From a virus, in IMG/VR virus record IMGVR_UViG_3300029893_000448, positions 1 through 22,171 of that record: a stretch of 22,171 nt of DNA; one strand, 5' to 3'. Position numbers and translations under genes: made by a program. Below the pieces are notes generated by a model that searched no databases, had not been told where the DNA came from, and saw nothing but the letters and a program-made list of their open reading frames with translations. The stretch's first letter is position 1, and every line of letters begins with the position of its first letter. Shown one piece after another: positions 11,757 through 20,781 of this stretch.

Positions 11757-12360
11757 AATCCTTCAGCAATTGGCCACAGTGAGGATAGAGACTTTGCCCA
11801 TCGGAGACATAGAAAGTGGAAAAGCTATTGTTGAGCATAAGACGTTATCTGACTTTATCTCCAGCTTAGTCAATGGAAGATTAGATTCGCAGTTGGCGAG
11901 GCTGGCAGTTCAGCCAAAGCATGCTTGGCTGGTGATTGACGGAATCCCATCTGAATATGAACGTAATTTTCCCAAGAACATCAACTGGAAAGCGGTCCTC
12001 GGAGCAATCGCCTCAGTTTCTGTGAGATATGGCGTGAGCGTTCTGTGGCTGCCTGAACTAAGGCAAGCAATGTATGTCGCTGTTAGAATCTGTGAGAAAG
12101 CTGATGCGGAAAAGATAGGAATTCCCAGAAGAGTGAGGCTTCCTATCAAAACCCTCAATCCAGCTGTTAATGTAGTCAGTAGAGCTCTTCAGATTCCTAC
12201 TTCTGTCGCAGAAGAATTACTGGCACGATATCAATCGCCCAGGACTGTTTTCTCCTTAAAGAAGGAGGATTTTCTGAGAATCAAAGGGATTGGAAGTGTC
12301 AGAGCAACTAGGATAGTTTCTCTGCTGGATAACAAATACTTGAGGGAGAGCAATGTCTGA
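11716..12360 (+). CDS. ERCC4-type structure-specific nuclease with (HhH)2 domain (XPF/Mus81-like)
   Basis: The ERCC4 core starts with VDSRE (residues 4-8), then GDI (30-32) and VEHKTLSDF (39-47). The family signature is E-R-K-x3-D; here Arg is His but E40, K42 and D46 remain. After LVNGRLDSQLARL the C-terminal part (about 155-205) carries two helix-hairpin-helix units, ending with FLRIKGIGSVRATRIVSLL. There is no helicase domain, as in the short archaeal XPF. It should cut branched DNA (flaps, forks) during viral recombination or replication. The start is TTG 11716, with GGAG about 12 bases upstream, and it overlaps the QueD-like gene by 41 bases. Confidence 0.85.
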   Translation: MLKVDSRESNRVIEILQQLATVRIETLPIGDIESGKAIVEHKTLSDFISSLVNGRLDSQLARLAVQPKHAWLVIDGIPSEYERNFPKNINWKAVLGAIASVSVRYGVSVLWLPELRQAMYVAVRICEKADAEKIGIPRRVRLPIKTLNPAVNVVSRALQIPTSVAEELLARYQSPRTVFSLKKEDFLRIKGIGSVRATRIVSLLDNKYLRESNV

Positions 12361-13477
12361 TGTGTTACGTTTAGTGGTGGATGAAATGCAAGCTAGGGGT
12401 GTTGCTAAAACAGAAAAGTACATTCCATTCTTTGTCTCCAGCATAGGAGCGCACTTGCTGAATATTCGAAACTGGAGCAAGACAATAATGTATGAGGGAG
12501 GCTTACCGTATGACTTTCGCAGCCACATCTTCTTTGTTAGCCCAAGTGGATTCTCAAAGAGCTTCTTCCAGCATCAATTCCTATTGCCCACCGTTGGGCT
12601 TCTGGAGCATACTTTGATAGACCATAAGTATCTTGGGTATGTAACTGAAGCTGGCTGGGTCGGCACGGTCAGATTCGTGAATGGAAATCAGATAGTGGTG
12701 CCTGGCATATGCCTAGAACATCGCTATGCAGTGCTTGGCTGTGAAGAGTTTTCTGCATTGTCTAATGCAATGAAGGCGCAATACTCCCAGCAGCTAGACA
12801 CCAGCTTGCTAACAAGTCTTGACAGAGGATTAGTTCAGAAGAGACTGGGTGCAGGAGAAATCTCTGAGCAGACACATGTTACTCTCTGGGCTGGCACTCA
12901 GCCTGCAAGGTTTGATTTAACGTCTGGGCTTGGGAGGCGCTTCCTCTTCCTCCTCTTTATTCCCACGAGAGAGGACGTTGAGATGATGAAGGAAGCGAGA
13001 AGGAAGGCTCTTGGTCTAGCCTATGAAGAAGAAAGAGTTAAGATTATCCGAGAAGGTTTCAATGAGAAGCAGAAAGAAGCGGAAAGGATTGAAGAGGTTC
13101 TCTTCTCCCCAGATGTGTACGACTATTTGGATAAGTTCAGAATCGCCCATTATGAGGAGCCGTTATATGAACGATTCTTAGCCGGTTATACGTTTATGAG
13201 AAAGGATATTGAACGTGTCCTCACAGTTGAACTAGATGATGTTTCAAAAAGAATGATTGAGCTAGAGTCCGAATGGAGATACGCTGCACAGAAAGGAGCT
13301 CAATCCGCCCAGATTGAAGCAATAGTGAGAGATTACGGAGGCAAGCTACAGATTAATCAGCTGAGAGAAGCCATGTTAACGTTTGGATATGACTTTGTAA
13401 CCAGCTCAAACCTAATCTATGACTTGATTAGGATTAGGGTGTTGAGGTATAATGATGGATATGTTGAGGTTGGCTGA
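12353..13477 (+). CDS. DUF3987-like P-loop protein with C-terminal winged helix, possible replicative helicase
   Basis: A P-loop-like SPSGFSKS (residues 63-70) follows a strand HIFFV, and a Walker B-like strand YAVLGCEE lies at 125-132. WAGTQPARF (179-187) and GLGRRFLFLLF (192-202) match the sensor and arginine region seen in DUF3987 proteins, which are helicase-like partners of phage primases. The P-loop lacks the first Gly of GxxxxGK[ST], and the Walker B has Cys in place of Asp, so ATPase activity is uncertain. Residues about 320-374 look like a winged helix (INQLREAMLTFG, VLRYNDGYVEV). It overlaps the ERCC4 gene by 8 bases and is the last gene of the run. No primase or polymerase lies in the window. 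Confidence 0.6.
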   Translation: MSDVLRLVVDEMQARGVAKTEKYIPFFVSSIGAHLLNIRNWSKTIMYEGGLPYDFRSHIFFVSPSGFSKSFFQHQFLLPTVGLLEHTLIDHKYLGYVTEAGWVGTVRFVNGNQIVVPGICLEHRYAVLGCEEFSALSNAMKAQYSQQLDTSLLTSLDRGLVQKRLGAGEISEQTHVTLWAGTQPARFDLTSGLGRRFLFLLFIPTREDVEMMKEARRKALGLAYEEERVKIIREGFNEKQKEAERIEEVLFSPDVYDYLDKFRIAHYEEPLYERFLAGYTFMRKDIERVLTVELDDVSKRMIELESEWRYAAQKGAQSAQIEAIVRDYGGKLQINQLREAMLTFGYDFVTSSNLIYDLIRIRVLRYNDGYVEVG

Positions 13478-13541
13478 GAGTTGAAGAAAAGGTTTCCCTT
13501 AACTGTCAATTGGCCGCTATTCCAGCAGACTCTCGGCTTTT
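13473..13541. terminator. Inverted repeat between convergent gene blocks
   Basis: GCTGAGAGT (13473-13481) pairs with ACTCTCGGC (13529-13537), nine pairs with one G-U around a long loop, followed by TTTT (13538-13541). It covers the end of the plus-strand operon and sits just beyond the stop of the minus-strand hub gene. A bidirectional end-of-transcription element fits the place, though the loop is long. Confidence 0.35.
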
Positions 13542-16500
13542 CTACCTATGCATGTGAGGAGTGTGTCCCCAAACGTTAAATCTTGTCCACATTCCAGCAC
13601 TGCCTTGCTCGTCTATTGGATAGACAAATACTTTTAACGTGTGTCCTTTTACGTTCCTTGGGATTGCAATCATACAATTTACTCCAATCTCAGTGGTGCC
13701 TCCAATATCTTTTACTCCTCTCACCGCATTAAAGGGACATAATGTATTGGTAGAACTTGGGTACCATACGCCTGTAGTTTCATCTTTAACCGCGGTGTAC
13801 AATCGAATGCCGAATCCAGCATCAGCTACAGTTGAGTAAATGTTATGGCATATATGGCATATAAGCAACTCATGGTCGTCTGCTGGAACTACAACTGATG
13901 CTCCTGTATCCATCCAAGCACCAGGAACGATGGCAAATCCAGCTCCTGAATGTCCTCCTGCTGCTGCTACTATCTCGGCTGTTGGCGCTGCAGCTCGCAG
14001 TTCACTTATCCTTACAGCATCATGAAAAATAGTTGTTGCCGCTGCAGGCTCCCAGACTTGAAAATAACAGACTAGATATCTAGCAGTGGAGGGAGAGATA
14101 AACTCACCTTTGTATTCCGCCCAGGTTGCTGAGATAGAGCCTGTTAGAGTGTTTGTTGAAATGTAAGTGCCTGTTCTATCATACCAGTCTAACGCAAGAA
14201 TAGGATTTATTCCACTTCCCTTTGCCCAGTAAGAGGCAAAGTATTTACGTCCTCCCTCAACAATTAGTCTTTGAATGATACCAACTGCTACGCCGTTTGC
14301 TGTCCCCGCACTTGCAGATAGTTTTAGGCTTTTTCCTCCAATCTTTGAATCTGTAGTGTCTAGAGTGGCAGCTCCATCACCTTTTTGTGAACTGACCCTC
14401 CAGCCGTCTGGTATTCCATTAGCATCTCTGTCTTCTTCAAAGGAGTTATTTATAAGCAAATCTTCAAGAGTGACAGATGCAGATGTGAAAAAGTCAAGTC
14501 TCACCCATTTAGTTCCGTCATATCTAAAGAACTGTTCTTGGTCTGTTCTATAGAATAAGTCGCCTGATACTTTGTCTGTTGGAAATGCGGTTCCCTGTCT
14601 TGCAATGGTTACTAGAGGTCTCCAAGCTGAACCATCCCAATAGAAAGTTTGCTCATATCCTGAGTGATAGAAGGTGTCGCCTACGAATCTAGCGGTTGGA
14701 AATGTTGTGCCCCATTGCATTGTGCGTAAAACTTCTTTCCAGCTGGTTCCATCATACCTGAAAAGAGAGTTTAAATCTGTTCTGAAGAAGAAGTCTCCCA
14801 CTGTAGCTGCTGGAAAAGCAGTTCCATGTCCACTTAAGTGATGAATTACTTTCCACGCTGTTCCATCCCATCTCTTCAACTGGTTAGCAGAAGTATCAAA
14901 CCAGATGTCGCCTATCATCTTAGCCGGCGGAGCTGAATCACCTATAGCTGACAATGGAAACGAATAATCTTCAAATTGGGGAAGGCTGTCTCCATAGACT
15001 ACTTGCCAACCATCAGCGAATCCCACTCCAGTTGGGGTGCTATCCCAATAGAACCTTAGTCTAATGAAGACAGTGCCTGCCGGTAAATCATCTGTATTCT
15101 CTATGAGTGTCCTCATTACCTGTCGCCAATCTGTAACAGCATTCAGCGTTGCTATCACCCTACAAGCTAACCAAGCTTTTGCTGCGTCATAGCAATCGTA
15201 ACATGCCACAAGAACTCCTGCAGTAAGAGAGGTTATTTTCAGCCATGCTGCAACAGTAAGTCTCTTACAGCCTTTTACATACATAAAATCGCTCATACTG
15301 CTGGTTATTGTACTTCCAGTAGCCACTAATTTAGCACTGTATACTCCGAATCTTGCTTGTTCGCTAGATTGCGTTTCAGGACCTCCCCAATCTCCGAATT
15401 CATAGCTTGGATTTCTGCAGAGATTTTGTGTTCCGCCACCCATCCCCAGCTCGTAAGAGCCTAAAAACTTGGAAGTGTTTATCTGCCTAATAGTCCAGAA
15501 TTGAGGCTTAATTAGTACTGTCTGGGTAACAAAACAGTCTACTATCCAGGGTCCAGCTGAGCTTAGAGTGCCGCCTATTATAGTTAGGGTTTTCAAATGA
15601 TTGGTTGTTGTCTCACTTTTCACAACCGCTTTATTATCGGCTAAGCAGTAACAGTTGTCAAACATTAAGTGGCGGGCTTCTCCAGGACCTTCCTGAATGA
15701 CTACTACTGGAACGTTTACCTGATTAGGAAATGAGACCCCCTCAAACCATACTCCAAAGAATTTAGTGTCAACCACTTGTCCATTTGGTTTCATGATAAA
15801 ACAAGCCGTAGCAGAATCATGTGGAGTGACAATGGCTCCTCCGAATATCTTAAGTTCACCTCCTCCTTGTCTAACTGCTGCAACTTTAAACCTAGAAAGC
15901 CGTTTTATTTTGAGAGTGTTTTGCCCATCTGATTTGTCGAGTAAGATACAGAATTGAGGAGGGCTTGTGTCATATCCGTCTAAAACGATATTCTCTGTGT
16001 CAACTTCACTATTATAAGTCAAATCTAACAGGCAGGAGTTCGCAACGTCCCGTCCCCCAGTAACTCTAATGTCTCTTAGGACATTGTCTGTACAATAGCC
16101 AGATGTCCAGCTTAAGTCAACCACCTTTGTCGCATCCACATCGCCATTGATAGTTCCTTTTCCTTCAATGGTGATGTGATGTTTTCCTCTACCGTCCAAC
16201 AATCTGTCAAGTGCTGCAGTGGCTCTAATCTCAGCGCCCTCATCAACATGAATGGTCAAATAATTTTTCAGCGTAATAGTCCCAGAACATTCATACAACC
16301 CTTTTGTAAAGAGAATCGAGCTGCAATCAGCATCCGCTATGGTATTGTTTATCACTGTTGATGCAAATTTCCCTTGATATTTAACTAGTCCCTGTCTATA
16401 CGAGAAATATTTTATTCCAACCCTGCATATAATGAAGGAATAAGCTTGTTGTACAGGTGTTTGTCCCATAGCCAAAGGGTAAATTCCTAGTTCTTCATAC

Positions 16501-18482
16501 TGTTTCATTTTCTCTAAGTATCTCTCAGTTAACACTTCCTGTCTATCCACTTCTATCTCAGATAATTCAATTTTTTTCACAGTTCTCCATATTCGATAAG
16601 GACCAACTAAAGCGAGAGAAGGTTTATTCAGAACAACGGAATAGCCTGGGTATAAGTTATAAGCATCTGTTATCTTGACTGGAAGTTTTACACCGCTAGA
16701 TTCTTTGTTTAAGTCTGCTAGTCTGCGTTCAGCTAGTGCATTCAGCGTGTCGACAGTAGTGGCTTTCTTTTCAGTGAAAGTAGCAACCTTAGCTCCTGTG
16801 CCAGCGCTTCCCTCGATTTCATTACCATCCGCATCTACTCCTCGAATTATCACTCTATCTCTACGCTTGCTTCTGTCAATGCCTCTGCTCGGGTAGGCAA
16901 TCACTCCTGGTTCATATATGCTCTTTATTTCCTCTGGGGATAGGGCTCGGTTGAAAATGCGAATCTCCTCGATAATCCCATCGAGAAATCTTCCTACATC
17001 CTCATGTGCAATCCTTAAAACTACATCGTTTACTGCAGGTGTTTTTGTCACAGTAGTAATTTCTGTTATAATTTTTCCATTCTTATAGCCTCTCCATTCT
17101 CCAGGTTTATAAGTTTGGGCAAGATGTATCCATTCACCCGCGACTAAAGTGTTTGGTGGCATGTCAGCCTCAGAAGTTCTTGTTCCATCTGTCCATAGAA
17201 TCGACATGTGAACGGCACCATTAGCTTTACCAAGCATCTCGAAATTTTCAGCTACATCATTCCCTTTTACTACAAAGGCGTTGAAATCCTTTAGTACATT
17301 TACTTTAACCCAAAACATAACTGTAAACCTGGTAAGGTCGAGCGAAGGAGAATCTGGTACAGTAATATGGTCATCGACGCCATCGAAGCTGAGAGCCGCA
17401 CCGTATTTTCCTTCAACCCACTCAGGTCTGTCATCAACGAATACAGCATCATACAGCCTATAGAAGGCAACGGTATCAGCAGCCACAAATTCCCAGGTAA
17501 TCCTATCAATCACTGTTAAATCTGGAGCTGTCACTGACTGCCCATCATATGCTGTTAGGAGCTTCTTATGCCTAGCCCACTCTCCAGCACTGAAAGTTAG
17601 ATTCCAATATCCCCAGTTTCCAGCAGTATCATAGATATAGACCCGGGTTGAAGTGAAGGCGGTGTTTGGTCTATCGCATTTAAGCCAGAAGATTAGATGT
17701 TTTTTCGCGGATATATTCCAAGAGCCTGCTGGATTATAAGCGGTGGTATAGTTTGTACCTGCTGCTGGCGTGGCAACAGTGTCCTTAACAGCGTAGCTTC
17801 CCTCAACTCTATCTGTATCCAATGCTAGAGAAGTTCCGGTCCAGTTGGTGTATGATTCACAGAGAGATATCTCAAGGGGAGTAGGATAGAGAGTTCCGTT
17901 GTTATCTTTTCCGCTCTGGTCATAAACGATATTTCCTGACCCTTCATCCATTGGCAGCTCTAGAACTGTGCCACCACGCTTATCTCCAATGTTAAATCTG
18001 GGTGTGCCAGCTGCATCGTAATCGCTCCAGAAGTCCTTATTAGTGACGTCTGAAAGGAACACTGCAGCATCAAGGCATAGTGCCCTCTTAAACCTGACGG
18101 AGATGACAGTGGTAGGGCATTCTCCCGCGGTGACGCCTGCAGCTGAGCAAATTGCTGAGAGAATTGTGTTAGCCGCAGTGTTGATGTATTCTCCTGTGAA
18201 GTCTTTCGCTTTCATTCTTTCGTAACACTCATTATAACAGACGCAATCAATTATGTCTTCTCCATAGACTGGAGCATACAGCATTCCAGTCCAAAGAACA
18301 GTAGCGTTAAACTTCACCCTCACTCTCTTATCTGTCTCAACAAAAGTCCGGTTACCACTTGTATTTGGCAGTCTGAATGTTAGCTCTTCATGTCCATTTA
18401 GTTCTTCACTTAATTTGACTAGGATGGCGTCTGGCTTTCCCGTCCAAGCAGCTCCATCCCAATACTCTATGGTCCAGCCCAT
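13542..18482 (-). CDS. Giant baseplate-hub/adhesin tail protein (1646 aa), multidomain
   Basis: Residues 1-165 and about 530-665 look like the two parts of a siphovirus tail hub (ReqiPepy6 Gp37-like; for example ALAERRLADLNKESSGVKLP). A LamG/concanavalin-like domain is inserted between them: its first strands are at about 170-200 (MDEGSGNIVYDQSG) and the rest at 353-525 (GAALSFDGVDDHITV to IEEIRIFNRALSPEEI). The LamG domain is itself split by a beta-sandwich at about 203-352. Then follow a right-handed beta-helix (about 710-1010), a carbohydrate-binding-like sandwich (1019-1170), four F-x-YDGT-x-W repeats (1185-1330), a second sandwich (1340-1495) and a C-terminal domain (1510-1646) ending in HTPHMHR. 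It should sit at the tail tip and bind surface sugars. The start overlaps the upstream stop as TAATG. Confidence 0.85.
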   Translation of the reverse strand: MGWTIEYWDGAAWTGKPDAILVKLSEELNGHEELTFRLPNTSGNRTFVETDKRVRVKFNATVLWTGMLYAPVYGEDIIDCVCYNECYERMKAKDFTGEYINTAANTILSAICSAAGVTAGECPTTVISVRFKRALCLDAAVFLSDVTNKDFWSDYDAAGTPRFNIGDKRGGTVLELPMDEGSGNIVYDQSGKDNNGTLYPTPLEISLCESYTNWTGTSLALDTDRVEGSYAVKDTVATPAAGTNYTTAYNPAGSWNISAKKHLIFWLKCDRPNTAFTSTRVYIYDTAGNWGYWNLTFSAGEWARHKKLLTAYDGQSVTAPDLTVIDRITWEFVAADTVAFYRLYDAVFVDDRPEWVEGKYGAALSFDGVDDHITVPDSPSLDLTRFTVMFWVKVNVLKDFNAFVVKGNDVAENFEMLGKANGAVHMSILWTDGTRTSEADMPPNTLVAGEWIHLAQTYKPGEWRGYKNGKIITEITTVTKTPAVNDVVLRIAHEDVGRFLDGIIEEIRIFNRALSPEEIKSIYEPGVIAYPSRGIDRSKRRDRVIIRGVDADGNEIEGSAGTGAKVATFTEKKATTVDTLNALAERRLADLNKESSGVKLPVKITDAYNLYPGYSVVLNKPSLALVGPYRIWRTVKKIELSEIEVDRQEVLTERYLEKMKQYEELGIYPLAMGQTPVQQAYSFIICRVGIKYFSYRQGLVKYQGKFASTVINNTIADADCSSILFTKGLYECSGTITLKNYLTIHVDEGAEIRATAALDRLLDGRGKHHITIEGKGTINGDVDATKVVDLSWTSGYCTDNVLRDIRVTGGRDVANSCLLDLTYNSEVDTENIVLDGYDTSPPQFCILLDKSDGQNTLKIKRLSRFKVAAVRQGGGELKIFGGAIVTPHDSATACFIMKPNGQVVDTKFFGVWFEGVSFPNQVNVPVVVIQEGPGEARHLMFDNCYCLADNKAVVKSETTTNHLKTLTIIGGTLSSAGPWIVDCFVTQTVLIKPQFWTIRQINTSKFLGSYELGMGGGTQNLCRNPSYEFGDWGGPETQSSEQARFGVYSAKLVATGSTITSSMSDFMYVKGCKRLTVAAWLKITSLTAGVLVACYDCYDAAKAWLACRVIATLNAVTDWRQVMRTLIENTDDLPAGTVFIRLRFYWDSTPTGVGFADGWQVVYGDSLPQFEDYSFPLSAIGDSAPPAKMIGDIWFDTSANQLKRWDGTAWKVIHHLSGHGTAFPAATVGDFFFRTDLNSLFRYDGTSWKEVLRTMQWGTTFPTARFVGDTFYHSGYEQTFYWDGSAWRPLVTIARQGTAFPTDKVSGDLFYRTDQEQFFRYDGTKWVRLDFFTSASVTLEDLLINNSFEEDRDANGIPDGWRVSSQKGDGAATLDTTDSKIGGKSLKLSASAGTANGVAVGIIQRLIVEGGRKYFASYWAKGSGINPILALDWYDRTGTYISTNTLTGSISATWAEYKGEFISPSTARYLVCYFQVWEPAAATTIFHDAVRISELRAAAPTAEIVAAAGGHSGAGFAIVPGAWMDTGASVVVPADDHELLICHICHNIYSTVADAGFGIRLYTAVKDETTGVWYPSSTNTLCPFNAVRGVKDIGGTTEIGVNCMIAIPRNVKGHTLKVFVYPIDEQGSAGMWTRFNVWGHTPHMHR
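14495..14925 (-). repeat. Four tandem WDGT-type repeats in the tail adhesin
   Basis: Four units of about 35-39 residues carry the pattern GD-x-[FW]-x(6-9)-[FK]-[RY]-[YW]-DG-[TS]-x-W: RWDGTAW, RYDGTSW, YWDGSAW and RYDGTKW, the last three each preceded by G-T-[AT]-FP. They lie between two carbohydrate-binding-like domains. The very start of the protein (YWDGAAW) resembles the same unit. Repeats of this kind act as spacers or sugar-binding modules and can change in number. Confidence 0.7.
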
Positions 18483-18856
18483 TATAACACCATGTATTCT
18501 TTACCTTTCCATAGTACCATTTTGTAGTAGAAGGCTCTAACTACTCCACTTCTCTCTTCATAGGAGAAAGATTCTAGTAGCCAGTCTCCATCATACCTCG
18601 TGTCAGGTGCTGATACAGCCACCACTGTATGAACTCTGTTTCGAAAGGGAATGATATATGTTGTCTCCAAGTGAGCCTTGCCTTGCCCAGCCTCTGCAAA
18701 GATTCCCTCTATCTCTAGCACTCTTGCTTTATCCCCTATGCTTAGAATGATAGGTAAATCACCTGGAAATGTTGCTGCTTTAACCTCTGCTGGATATCTA
18801 TCAATTACTCTGGAAGGAGCAAAAGGCAGAGTAATCCCAGCTATTATCCAGCTCAT
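18482..18856 (-). CDS. Small tail-tip protein (124 aa)
   Basis: The protein is beta-rich and sits between tape measure and hub, the place of distal-tail or baseplate connectors in siphoviruses. It has features of short tail proteins that interact with the hub: an early proline-rich strand (LPFAPSRVIDRYP), KARVLEIEGIF in the middle, an IIPFRNRV segment and WLLESFSYEERSG near the end. I cannot name the family. It starts at TAATG, overlapping the tape-measure stop, with GGAGG about 9 bases upstream, and its stop overlaps the hub start in the same way, so all three are translationally coupled. Confidence 0.62.
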   Translation of the reverse strand: MSWIIAGITLPFAPSRVIDRYPAEVKAATFPGDLPIILSIGDKARVLEIEGIFAEAGQGKAHLETTYIIPFRNRVHTVVAVSAPDTRYDGDWLLESFSYEERSGVVRAFYYKMVLWKGKEYMVL

Positions 18857-20781
18857 TAAGTGCGCCTCCTCAACGCCTCAGCTATGCCCTTGTTTGCAGC
18901 TTCTCTTACCAAGTCAAGGTCAGCTACACCTGTTACTGTGCCAATTGAGATTGTTGAGTAAATGGTTATCTCTTGTCGAGCTTCAGGACCGCCGCCTGGG
19001 CTTCCGGCACCTATCTCGACTCCTCTCAAACCTTTTAAGCCTTCTCCTAACCTTGTCACATCTTCTGTTAACCCTCTTGTTTGCTCTTCCACAGTGTCTA
19101 GAGTCTCTCCAAATCTTTTAGCCATCGGAATCGCATGTCTAAAACAGAGTGCTGCTAAAGCACCGCCTAGCCAACTAACTGCCCCTGCTACTCCACCTAC
19201 AATTTTTTCTACCACTCCCCCCACTCTCTCGAATGCTTCCGCAGCTGCAACTAAAACCATGATAGAGCTTGCTAGCGCTGTGATTCCTGTTGCAAGAGCA
19301 AATAAGCCTGCTGACGCGCCGATTAACCCAAACATAGCTGGAATCAGCGTTAAGCCAGCTGCAGCGATAGCTGTTAAACCTGCTGCTGCTACAAAGAGGC
19401 TTGGAATAGCTGGTGAGAGAGTTAGGAGACTCGCCAACAGAAGGATTAATCCTTCACTAGCCATTTTCACTCCTATTCCAGCCATTAGGAAAGCTGCTCC
19501 AACCGCTAGGGCTGCTGCTGCTAATGCGAGAATTATTGGTATCACTGGCATAGCAAGTGCCCCTGCTGTTCCCATTGCTGTTCCAACAGCAACTAAGGCT
19601 GGGCTAACAACAGCACCCACTCCTCCGAGAGCAGCTAGGGCAATAGTGGCAAGCTTGAATGTAACTAGGCCAACTGTGAATGCTGCTGCTACCGCTGCTA
19701 TTAAGGCTGGTATCGGACCTATTGTTCCTTCTAACCATTTAAACACGGCTACAGCCGCTGTTATCGCAGCTACCACTGCGATGAGAATGGGTAACAAAGG
19801 TGCTAAAGCTGTTGTTGCCAACCAGCTTAGCAAAGAGCCTGCTGCCATCAAAGCTGGGCTTAAGAAGTATAAAGCTGTACCGATTGCTATTAAGATTGGT
19901 GACAGACCTGCTGCTAATCCGATGAAATAGGCTAAATGAGGGAGAATAGGCTCTATCACGCCTAACAGCCAGACTATCCCACCTACAACATCTAAAATGC
20001 CCCTTACGAAGGATTCTAAGGCAGGGATACCAACTCGCTCAATTAGTCCCGAGATTTCAGCCAATACTTTGTTAATGCTTTCGAAAAGCGGCAACAGAAC
20101 AGGCTCGGCCCTCTCAGCCATACGCAGCATTGTCTCTCCTAAACGAACAAGTCCGCCAGTGAGCTTGGAAACTGCTACTGCTGCTAGGTAAACCAGAGCA
20201 GTCTGTAGCAGAGCTAAGATTGATTGAAGAGTCATTCCAGCCTCAGGCAGTTTCCCCATTACTTTCAGCATAAACTCCTGTGCTTCAGCTGATAAGTAGC
20301 CTCTGCTTGCTAAGAAGCCAAGAGCGAAGGCTGTGTCTACTAGCGTCCTTTCCCAGTCTTTGAGAAGACTGATTCCTCTCCGAATTGGGTCGGTAAACCA
20401 CCTAAGCACAATTCTACCTATCATCACCAGTCTGTAAGCTAGCCATCCCACTCTCATTCCAGCTCTGAAGAGGGCTCTGCCGAATAGCTCTAGCCTCTTG
20501 CGACCTTCCTCAGCTTTTCTACTCTGCATATCCAATGATGCGGTTAGCATGCGGAAGCCCGGGTCTAACTGTCCCGCTTTCACTCTAGTTTGCCAATAGG
20601 CTTCTTGCATTCCTCGAAAAACCGCATCTTGTTCTCTTCCTTTTATTCCAAGCTTGCCCAGCATCATAGTGGTTCTTGCGAAAGACCCGTATAAATCGTC
20701 AAGCTTTCTTCTAACGTGAACCGGAACCTCTGGGTTTTCCTCTAACCATGTAAGTAATAGCTGATGTCTTGTCTCAGCCAA
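18856..20781 (-). CDS. Tape measure protein (641 aa)
   Basis: Residues 1-150 are charged and helical, with Arg-rich segments. About 155-530 is a long hydrophobic helical part, very rich in Ala, Leu, Gly, Ile and Val with several membrane-like stretches. The C-terminus is polar (EQTRGLTEDVTRLGEGLKGL and a Gly-rich linker). This composition and its place directly after the tail chaperone genes identify the tape measure, which sets tail length and may help DNA entry. At about 1 nm per 6-7 residues, typical of the family, the tail would be near 95 nm. The TTG start at 20781 follows GAGGGA and overlaps the frameshifted chaperone frame by 8 bases. The long plus-strand frame across it (18962-19930) is a shadow of its Ala codons. 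Confidence 0.85.
   Translation of the reverse strand: MAETRHQLLLTWLEENPEVPVHVRRKLDDLYGSFARTTMMLGKLGIKGREQDAVFRGMQEAYWQTRVKAGQLDPGFRMLTASLDMQSRKAEEGRKRLELFGRALFRAGMRVGWLAYRLVMIGRIVLRWFTDPIRRGISLLKDWERTLVDTAFALGFLASRGYLSAEAQEFMLKVMGKLPEAGMTLQSILALLQTALVYLAAVAVSKLTGGLVRLGETMLRMAERAEPVLLPLFESINKVLAEISGLIERVGIPALESFVRGILDVVGGIVWLLGVIEPILPHLAYFIGLAAGLSPILIAIGTALYFLSPALMAAGSLLSWLATTALAPLLPILIAVVAAITAAVAVFKWLEGTIGPIPALIAAVAAAFTVGLVTFKLATIALAALGGVGAVVSPALVAVGTAMGTAGALAMPVIPIILALAAAALAVGAAFLMAGIGVKMASEGLILLLASLLTLSPAIPSLFVAAAGLTAIAAAGLTLIPAMFGLIGASAGLFALATGITALASSIMVLVAAAEAFERVGGVVEKIVGGVAGAVSWLGGALAALCFRHAIPMAKRFGETLDTVEEQTRGLTEDVTRLGEGLKGLRGVEIGAGSPGGGPEARQEITIYSTISIGTVTGVADLDLVREAANKGIAEALRRRT

Noticed and set aside
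18962-19930. 322-codon plus-strand open frame opposite the tape measure gene
   Set aside because: It is made of Ala, Ile, Thr and Pro runs that mirror the Ala/Gly/Leu codons of the tape measure on the other strand. It has no ribosome site and no domain pattern.
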